Shown here: in pieces, positions 6,392 through 11,090 of the stretch
Layout: every line of letters starts with the position of its first letter
Numbering within the stretch: position 1 is the stretch's first letter
NCBI GenBank assembly: GCA_031279915.1
Contig: JAITHO010000024.1
Coordinates: forward strand, 1-11,090
Direction of reading: 5' to 3'
DNA length: 11,090 bases
DNA from: Tannerellaceae bacterium
GTDB taxonomy: Bacteria; Bacteroidota; Bacteroidia; Bacteroidales; Tannerellaceae
The notes under the pieces: model-generated
The model's database searches: none
What the model saw: the letters and a program-made list of their open reading frames with translations, nothing else
What the model was told of the DNA's origin: nothing
Program-made: the position numbers and the translations under genes

Positions 6392-8392
6392 ATGCCGACA
6401 TTTGAATATGTCCTGATACTGCTATCCGCTGTCTTCATTGCGAACCTGATAAGCCGCTTGCTGCCTGCGCTTTCCGTGTCTGTAATCCTGATTATCCTTG
6501 GGGCATGCATATCGTTTCTGCCCCTTGGGATTACTGTTGAACTTGAACCTGGGCTCTTCTTCGTGCTTTTCATTGCGCCGCTGATTTTCAATGCTGGCAT
6601 GTTGCTCGACATGAAGGTTTTCTGGGCGCTGAAGGGCCCGATTCTGAATATGGCCTTCCTTCTCGTAATCGTTTCCATCATTGCCATCGCCGGATTTCTG
6701 CACATTCTTGCGCCCGATCTACCGCTTGTGGCCGCCTTCGCCCTCATCGCAGCCTTGGGGCCGACTGACGATGTCGCTATAATATCAGTCTCCGAAAGAG
6801 TCCCGATTCCAGCGAAGCTAATGAACTTAATCAAAGGTGAATCCATAATTAACGACGCTTCCGGAATCGTGAGCTTTCAGCTTGCCATGCTGGCCGCCGT
6901 ATCGGGCGTATTTTCTCCGCTATATGCAGCAGAGCGCTTGCTTATTGCCGGAATTGGAGGGATATCTGCTGGACTAGTCTTTATATACTTAAAATTTTTG
7001 TTGGTGAAATGGATTCGCCGGCTTGGAATGGAGAATGTTACGCTGCACATTTTGCTTGAGCTCCTGACGCCTTTTATGGTTTATATGATTGCCGAAACTG
7101 TTGGCGTGAGCGGAGTGTTAGCGGTCTTTGCCGCTGGAGCAGCACATTCGTTCCGCAGGAAAAAGCTTAATCCTGAGACGGCAACCCTCCACGTTGCATC
7201 GAAGAGCATCTGGAGCGTACTCTCTTTCACCCTCGAAGGCGTGGTGTATCTCATTCTCGGAATACAGCTTCCGCGAATACTCCGAACCATTGGCGGCAGC
7301 TCTGATTCTACAAACATTTTGGAACTTATTCTTTACGTAATTGCTCTGACAATGGCCTTCGCAGTAATGCGATTTGTGTGGTTTTATTTAACAACTCGCG
7401 CTAAGACCTGTGCCGATGACGAAGCTCCAGTCAATAAAGCCCGCAATGCTATGATCTTCGCTCTTGCAGGCGCGAGAGGAGCCGTAACGATGGCGAGCGT
7501 TCTCTCTATCCCTGTGATTCTGAGTAGCGGAGAGATTTTTCCGCAGCGCGATCTCTTGATATTGCTTGCAACAGGCATCATCCTCTGTTCGCTGCTTATC
7601 AGCAATTATCTTCTCCCGCTCGTCGTTGGCCGGCCTGAAGAAAGCAGCAAAACCGAAACTGAGAATCAAGCCTGCATAGAAATACTTAACAACGTAATCT
7701 CCGATCTCGCTCCCTCAATCACAAAGGAAAACCGCATCGCAGCCGGCATCGTTCTCCACCAATATCGGAGCCGCATAAAAGCTTTGCAGGACAAAATCGG
7801 CGGTAATAAGTTCGATAAACATAAAGAACAGCAGTTGCGTCGGCAATGTTGGGAATGGGAGCAACAGCATACAATTACACTTCTCGAAAACAACGAAGAT
7901 TATCAATCCATCGCCCCTCATTATTTGGAAGTCTTGAACAAAACCTCAACAAATGGGCTAAGAAAGCCAAGCTTACTACAAACAATTAAGCGCTTCGCGA
8001 TGCATCTTCACCAAAGCTCCAGGAAGGGCATACATCTCCGTAGAGGCAGCACGAACAAAATGCACAATAGCTTCATAAAGCTGAGAGAAGAGAACGTACT
8101 CTTTATACTTCAGCAGCTCAAACTGCTTCAGGAACATGATAACAGCAAAGAAGTCCGGAAAATCCATCAGGAGTACGAGATTTTTTATTCGTTTATGCAG
8201 AGCCGAAATGCAATGACCGACCGACAACATGCAACCGACCACCAAGACGGGATCCTCCTCGAAACCGCTGCCTCTGCATTCCAAATCGAACGAGATAACA
8301 TACAAATCATGTTCGAAACCGGACGAATCTCCCGCGAAAAAGCGAAGGAGCTTCGGAACAATATCGCACTTTTGGAGACAGAGCTCAGCTAA
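6392..8392 (+). CDS. Na+/H+ antiporter, CPA1/NhaP type, with long cytoplasmic tail (666 residues)
   Basis: Integral membrane cation/proton exchanger. Residues 1-415 are a chain of hydrophobic segments ending at LLISNYLLPLVVG. Family signatures are GPTDDVAI at 123-130 (usually GPTDPVAV), GESIINDASG at 149-158 with the N154-D155 pair expected to bind the cation, and AGARGAVTMA at 359-368 (the LRGAV-type motif). Residues about 416-666 form a hydrophilic, helix- and charge-rich tail (RIAAGIVLHQYRSRIKALQD; LREENVLFILQQLKLLQEH), longer than in minimal NhaP proteins and probably regulatory. The exact ion (Na+, K+ or Li+) cannot be told from sequence. The gene starts 22 bases after the activase stop and has no promoter of its own that I can see, so co-transcription is likely. 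The upstream gap is too short for another start; the ATG places the first membrane helix at residue 4. Confidence 0.92.
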   Translation: MPTFEYVLILLSAVFIANLISRLLPALSVSVILIILGACISFLPLGITVELEPGLFFVLFIAPLIFNAGMLLDMKVFWALKGPILNMAFLLVIVSIIAIAGFLHILAPDLPLVAAFALIAALGPTDDVAIISVSERVPIPAKLMNLIKGESIINDASGIVSFQLAMLAAVSGVFSPLYAAERLLIAGIGGISAGLVFIYLKFLLVKWIRRLGMENVTLHILLELLTPFMVYMIAETVGVSGVLAVFAAGAAHSFRRKKLNPETATLHVASKSIWSVLSFTLEGVVYLILGIQLPRILRTIGGSSDSTNILELILYVIALTMAFAVMRFVWFYLTTRAKTCADDEAPVNKARNAMIFALAGARGAVTMASVLSIPVILSSGEIFPQRDLLILLATGIILCSLLISNYLLPLVVGRPEESSKTETENQACIEILNNVISDLAPSITKENRIAAGIVLHQYRSRIKALQDKIGGNKFDKHKEQQLRRQCWEWEQQHTITLLENNEDYQSIAPHYLEVLNKTSTNGLRKPSLLQTIKRFAMHLHQSSRKGIHLRRGSTNKMHNSFIKLREENVLFILQQLKLLQEHDNSKEVRKIHQEYEIFYSFMQSRNAMTDRQHATDHQDGILLETAASAFQIERDNIQIMFETGRISREKAKELRNNIALLETELS

Positions 8393-8689
8393 CCGAGGCG
8401 CATCCCCAGCCAATTGAACGCTTGTTTGAACCGATTAGGACGGCGCTTAGGAAGATTCGGACGTCATTGCAAGCTCCGGATTCAAGTCGCTTGGGGTATC
8501 TTCCGAAAAAAATCAAGACATTTGCTCTTGGCGTCAGCTCAGGATGCATGAAGCGAACATCACTTCCCAAACAGCGGGAGCATTGGCAACGATATTCGAC
8601 GCATACTTTGTAACGAAATCGTCTCATCAGCAAGCAAACAAAAAAAATATTCACGAATATTATAGTAACAATTTTAAAACGATTAAAAC
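8393..8689. other. Intergenic stretch between antiporter and SPFH gene
   Basis: I see no convincing gene. Short frames on both strands (plus 8422-8613 from a TTG, minus 8385-8702) have no recognisable product or promoter. A separated inverted repeat GGAAGAT (8450-8456) / ATCTTCC (8498-8504) is present without a T-tract, so no terminator is called for the antiporter. A weak promoter-like TTG (8583-8585) with TACTTTG (8604-8610) may drive the SPFH gene, but it misses the consensus by one base of spacing in the -7 box and has a short spacer. The last 60 bases are strongly A-rich. Confidence 0.5.
8646..8661. promoter_or_regulatory. Dyad AATATTC-AC-GAATATT in the SPFH leader
   Basis: A perfect inverted repeat with 7-bp arms (8646-8652 and 8655-8661) and a 2-base centre lies 28 bases before the ATG at 8690. 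Its layout (two arms around a 2-base centre close to a start region) resembles the dyad at 1970-1987, but the sequence differs. It could be an operator; in such A/T-rich DNA it could also be chance. Confidence 0.35.
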
Positions 8690-9646
8690 ATGAAAACAGC
8701 ATTTATTTTTCTATCAGTATTGGTTTTGATTTATTGGGTAACGGCTAAAATTATCAATCATCATAGCAGAACTAAGCTGCCTAACCCTTTGGCTGCTCCG
8801 ATTATTGCGGCTGTCGTTGTTTTTTCATTGATGTTTATAACGATGGTTCCGGCCCAAACTTGCGGGGTTGTAATCACTCCGGCCGGCGTTATGAAGAAGA
8901 GCTATCCCACTGGCTGGCACATTATTCTCCCCTGGTACACAATTGAAAAGATGGACAAAACAGTTCAGGTTTATACCTGTGCAAGAGTGGCGACAGAGGG
9001 GCAAATCGGCTCTGCTCAAACGACAACTATTTGGGCGCCCACGGTCGATGGAATCAAGATGGGCTTTGACATTTCGGCCTCGTGGAGTATAGATCCGGAG
9101 ATGGCTTGGTGGATATATGACAATGTAAGCGAGCAAGATGGCGGTAATTCCGGACGCTTTTATTGGTTGGAAGAGAACGTCATCAAGGCCAAGCTTAAAT
9201 CGGCGCTGGCTCTGACCGTATCGAAGTACAATCCAATCGAAGTGTATAGCAATCAGCGGCAGAATATACAAGACGAAGTCTTCGAAAAGATGAAGAAGGA
9301 CATCGCCCAATATCATCTCCTACTCAATCAAATCGACATCAGAGAGGTATACTACAATGAAGCCTACGAGAATGCTATCAACGCTAAGAAGCTTGAGGAA
9401 CAGCGCGTTCTGACGCTCATCGAAATCACCAAGCAAAAGCGGGAACAGGAAATTCAAGCGGCTATCGACAAAAATATCGCGATTCAGCAGGCGGAAGGCG
9501 AGGCCGAAGCTCTGCGGATAAAAGGACAGTCAATTTCAAACAATCCCAGAATTGTTGATTTAGAATGGATCGCCAAATGGAACGGGGTGCTTCCAACCTA
9601 TATGCTTGGCAGCAACCAAAGTATCATGCTTGGACTAAGCAAATAA
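8690..9646 (+). CDS. SPFH/band 7 (prohibitin-like) membrane protein (318 residues)
   Basis: Member of the stomatin/prohibitin/flotillin superfamily, which forms large membrane-bound oligomers that organise or protect membrane proteins, often with membrane proteases. Two hydrophobic segments are visible: about 4-22 (AFIFLSVLVLIYWVTAKII) and about 36-55 (APIIAAVVVFSLMFITMVPA). The SPFH fold covers about 56-235: the early strand GVVITPAGVMKKSYPTGWHI with the conserved P-G-H pattern, then VDGIKMGFDISASWSID, and the helix QNIQDEVFEKMKKDI. A coiled-coil region (about 230-280, KKLEEQRVLTLIEITKQKRE and IQQAEGEAEALRIKG) carries the A/E-rich repeat typical of prohibitins. The C-terminus (WNGVLPTYMLGSNQSIMLGL) is the usual prohibitin-like tail. 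The gene is complete and apparently monocistronic. No NfeD or FtsH-type partner gene is in view. The ATG at 8690 is the first start that includes the N-terminal helix. Confidence 0.9.
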   Translation: MKTAFIFLSVLVLIYWVTAKIINHHSRTKLPNPLAAPIIAAVVVFSLMFITMVPAQTCGVVITPAGVMKKSYPTGWHIILPWYTIEKMDKTVQVYTCARVATEGQIGSAQTTTIWAPTVDGIKMGFDISASWSIDPEMAWWIYDNVSEQDGGNSGRFYWLEENVIKAKLKSALALTVSKYNPIEVYSNQRQNIQDEVFEKMKKDIAQYHLLLNQIDIREVYYNEAYENAINAKKLEEQRVLTLIEITKQKREQEIQAAIDKNIAIQQAEGEAEALRIKGQSISNNPRIVDLEWIAKWNGVLPTYMLGSNQSIMLGLSK

Positions 9647-9746
9647 TAGCGATGCCGCAGTTCTGCTTTTGTGTTGAGATGAAAGCTGCTGGGCGGCCTC
9701 GGCTATCGTCGGCTTAGAGCCTGCTGATCAATCGAATCGGATAGGC

Positions 9747-9769
9747 GGAGCGGGATTATTTCCCGTTCC
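9747..9769. repeat. Inverted repeat, 9-bp stem, 5-base loop
   Basis: GGAGCGGGA (9747-9755) pairs with TCCCGTTCC (9761-9769) with one G-T wobble around the loop TTATT. It lies 100 bases past the SPFH stop codon. Without a following T-run it is at best a weak or factor-dependent terminator, and it could instead be an mRNA 3'-end stabiliser. Confidence 0.5.
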
Positions 9770-9791
9770 GTCCTCCCCAACCATCGTGCGA

Positions 9792-9808
9792 GCCGTTTGC
9801 AAAACGGC
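9792..9808. repeat. Inverted repeat GCCGTTT-GCA-AAACGGC
   Basis: Perfect 7-bp arms at 9792-9798 and 9802-9808 with a 3-base centre. It sits 22 bases after the previous hairpin. No T-tract follows. It may be a protein site or part of a structured 3' UTR. Confidence 0.45.
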
Positions 9809-10030
9809 GGTTCCGCGCTGTGATTCCTTTAGTTGGGCTGTGGAGATGGAGGAATTGCTTGCAGCTATCACCTTGAAGTACAAAACTTTTGCCTATCGTT
9901 AGGATTCCTTTTATCGGGGTTCGGCATTTTTTTAGGGGATAAAAAATCGTTTTTTTCTTCAACCAAAAGTTGTTTGCCGGAAATGCACTTTCGTTGACGG
10001 CAATACGGCGCGGTTCATCCCCCCAAAATA

Positions 10031-10062
10031 TTTGTAAACTTAATTTGCCGACTTTATCTTTG
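10031..10062 (+). promoter_or_regulatory. Bacteroidota-type promoter of the helix-hairpin-helix gene
   Basis: TTTG (10031-10034), a 20-base spacer, then TATCTTTG (10055-10062) is an exact match to TTTG-N19-21-TAnnTTTG. Transcription should begin near 10069, leaving a leader of about 25 bases, A-rich and without a Shine-Dalgarno sequence, before the ATG at 10094. This is the cleanest plus-strand promoter in the window. Confidence 0.75.
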
Positions 10063-10093
10063 CGGCTCAAATCAAAATCTCAATCAAATTCAA

Positions 10094-10792
10094 ATGAAAA
10101 CAAATTGGAAAAATTTACTTTATTTCTCAAAAGGAGAACGTCGCGCCTTAAGTTTAATAACACTCCTGATAAGCATTGGCGCTCTCATACTTTCACAAGT
10201 TGGCCATAAAACAAGTCCGAACAAGCCTCAAATGATTGTTCGTCCCGACAATGCGCCTAAGGCGATCTATGCCGATACAAGCATGCCGCCTCCCGCAGAT
10301 CCGGCTCTCAATCAGCAGCCTAAGCGCGCTACAACAACTGCAAAAGCGGCTGAATCATACGCGAAGCAGATGAAATATCCGAAGGGCACAAAAGTGGAAA
10401 TCAACACGGCGGATACCACCTCGCTGAAGATGATTCCAGGCATAGCGAGCTTCTATGCCAAGATGATAGCCGATCTTCGCGATCGCATGGGCGGCTTTTA
10501 TTCGGTTGAACAACTTATGGAAGTATATAAAATGAACGCGGAGAGGTACGATGCCCTAAAGGATTGGTTTTATGTGGATAGCGCTTTTATTGCCCCGCTA
10601 TTTGTCAACTACTTACCTATGGATTCGCTGGCGAAGCATCCTTACGTGAGCTCCGCGCAAGCCCTTGCGATATGCAGCCTGCGGCGTCGTGAGCCCCTTC
10701 GCGATTGGGATCGGCTGACATCAACAGGTGCGTTCACGACGAAGGATAAGGAGCGGCTGCAGGCATACTTTTCTTTCTATTTAAAGGAGTGA
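10094..10792 (+). CDS. Membrane-anchored helix-hairpin-helix protein, ComEA-like (232 residues)
   Basis: A short cytoplasmic N-terminus (MKTNWKNLLYFSKGERRALS) leads into one membrane helix at about 19-35 (LSLITLLISIGALILSQ). A Pro/Ala-rich linker (about 40-95) would then place the rest in the periplasm. The first HhH domain (about 99-160) has VEINTADTTSLKMIPGIASF followed by YAKMIADLRDRMGGFYSVEQ, matching the ComEA signature in which the hairpin between helices binds DNA backbone (family pattern N-A-L-IPGIG). The second G of the usual IPGIG is replaced by A (IPGIA). A second HhH-like unit (about 173-230) has LPMDSLAKHPYVSSAQALAI and LTSTGAFTTKDKERLQAYFS. ComEA proteins bind incoming DNA during uptake; in Bacteroidota this family is common and its role is mostly untested. 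No other competence gene is in the window. It has its own promoter and a probable terminator, so it is a single-gene unit. Confidence 0.88.
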   Translation: MKTNWKNLLYFSKGERRALSLITLLISIGALILSQVGHKTSPNKPQMIVRPDNAPKAIYADTSMPPPADPALNQQPKRATTTAKAAESYAKQMKYPKGTKVEINTADTTSLKMIPGIASFYAKMIADLRDRMGGFYSVEQLMEVYKMNAERYDALKDWFYVDSAFIAPLFVNYLPMDSLAKHPYVSSAQALAICSLRRREPLRDWDRLTSTGAFTTKDKERLQAYFSFYLKE

Positions 10793-10798
10793 GGGGGA

Positions 10799-10838
10799 GA
10801 TTATTTACATCTGCGCGTAAATAATCAATAAGTTTTTT
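10799..10838 (+). terminator. Probable terminator after the helix-hairpin-helix gene
   Basis: A perfect 10-bp inverted repeat GATTATTTAC (10799-10808) / GTAAATAATC (10817-10826) closes an 8-base loop and is followed after 5 bases by a G and six Ts (10832-10838). It starts 6 bases past the stop codon. The stem is AT-rich and the T-tract is not directly adjacent, so termination may be incomplete. Confidence 0.5.
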
Positions 10839-11002
10839 ACGAAAATTAAGTTGATTCGTGGGCATGCTCGGCGATTTGCGGATTAAAAAGTTTTTTTGGA
10901 AATCAATATTTTTTTTTCGCGAGTTTGCAATGTTTTGAAACAATCAAAAAAAATGCTGAATCCCAACAACGAACGTTTTTTTCGTCAAAAATCTGCTGGA
11001 CG

Positions 11003-11023
11003 CCGACAAATTCAATTTATCGG
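11003..11023. repeat. Inverted repeat CCGACAAATT / AATTTATCGG
   Basis: Arms at 11003-11012 and 11014-11023 around a single C; nine of ten positions pair. It ends two bases before the large hairpin at 11026-11081, so the two may form one structured element. Confidence 0.5.
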
Positions 11024-11025
11024 AG

Positions 11026-11081
11026 CCCTGCAAATGCTGGATAAAAAAACACTAGTGTTTTTTCGCCCAGCAAATGCAGGG
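11026..11081. repeat. Long interrupted palindrome with a perfect 20-bp centre
   Basis: The centre AAAAAACACTAGTGTTTTTT (11044-11063) is a perfect palindrome. It is flanked by CCCTGCAAATGCTGG (11026-11040) and CCAGCAAATGCAGGG (11067-11081), which pair with each other except for two central A-A mismatches in the AAAT segments. Counting outward from the centre, about 24 of 28 positions pair. It could be a bidirectional terminator, a structured RNA end, a recombination or integration site, or a mobile-element terminus. The sequence does not decide between these. Confidence 0.7.
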
Positions 11082-11090
11082 ACGATGTAA

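Larger units (their letters stand above)
9647..10030. other. Intergenic stretch with small hairpins, no supported gene
   Basis: About 380 bases without a convincing gene. A 104-codon minus-strand frame (9756-10070, TTG start) spans most of it. I leave it out because it overlaps the promoter of the next gene, lacks its own promoter and ATG, and I recognise nothing in it. The region contains two GC-containing hairpins (separate entries). It also has a run of T7, A6 and T7 blocks (9927-9933, 9941-9946, 9950-9956) and CAAC/GTTG at 9960-9972. Either hairpin might help end transcription of the SPFH gene, but neither is followed by a T-tract. Confidence 0.5.
10839..11090. other. Right-edge non-coding region
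   Basis: I see no supported gene. A plus-strand frame of 64 codons from a TTG at 10896 to a TAA at 11088-11090 is open, but it runs through both hairpins described below and its product is unlike any family I know. The DNA has many A and T homopolymer runs (for example 10909-10917). The two hairpins at 11003-11081 are the only ordered structure. Confidence 0.5.

Noticed and set aside
8583..8610. Promoter of the SPFH gene
   Set aside because: TTG and TACTTTG are present, but the -7 box lacks one base of the TAnnTTTG pattern and the spacer is short. It is mentioned only in the intergenic entry.
8422..8613. 63-codon plus-strand frame after the antiporter
   Set aside because: It has a TTG start, no promoter, basic and low-complexity composition and no recognisable family. 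I also considered a frameshifted antiporter tail, but the antiporter ends cleanly and no similarity supports an extension.
9756..10070. 104-codon minus-strand frame
   Set aside because: It has a TTG start, overlaps a perfect plus-strand promoter and has no known family. It is kept as a finding on the region, not as a gene.
10896..11090. 64-codon plus-strand frame ending at the window edge
   Set aside because: It has a TTG start, runs through two hairpins, and its homopolymer-driven composition gives no recognisable product.

Overview
This window looks like a chromosomal segment of a Bacteroidota member, most likely order Bacteroidales. The evidence is the promoter type (TTTG/TTG, a 19-21 base spacer, then TAnnTTTG) found in front of four transcription units, the lack of Shine-Dalgarno sequences, and the gene content. 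The content includes a giant fused 2-hydroxyacyl-CoA dehydratase activase-like protein, a ComEA-like helix-hairpin-helix membrane protein, and a small protein family I know only from Bacteroidota. I cannot name the species from the sequence.

Layout: (1) 1-623, minus strand, the N-terminal part of an unrecognised exported protein that runs off the left edge, with a perfect Bacteroidota promoter at 706-736. (2) 762-1496, minus strand, a 244-residue hypothetical protein with its promoter at 1548-1577. Directly behind that promoter is an array of eight 21-bp units (1581-1735), each centred on CCTAGG. (3) 1736-2136, a non-coding stretch holding a promoter, an 18-bp dyad over its -7 box and a possible 29-codon leader. 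(4) 2137-6369, plus strand, a 1410-residue fusion of two BadF-type activase ATPase domains with dehydratase-like iron-sulfur regions, followed after 22 bases by a CPA1-type Na+/H+ antiporter with a long soluble tail (6392-8392); the two are probably co-transcribed. (5) 8690-9646, an SPFH/prohibitin-like membrane protein. (6) 9647-10093, a non-coding stretch with small hairpins, ending in the promoter of (7) 10094-10792, the helix-hairpin-helix protein. (8) 10793-11090, a non-coding tail with a probable terminator and two adjacent hairpins, one of them about 56 nt long.

Functional reading: the giant protein is expected to carry ATP-driven low-potential electron transfer to an iron-sulfur centre. 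The antiporter behind it suggests, by inference only, a link between that anaerobic redox chemistry and ion homeostasis. The other genes appear to be independent single-gene units.

The signals least explained by ordinary annotation are the helically phased CCTAGG array abutting a promoter, the dyad on the promoter of the activase/antiporter unit, and the long hairpin at the right edge. I did not find a convincing multi-gene novel system; the candidates are regulatory or structural DNA elements and one enzyme of unknown substrate.
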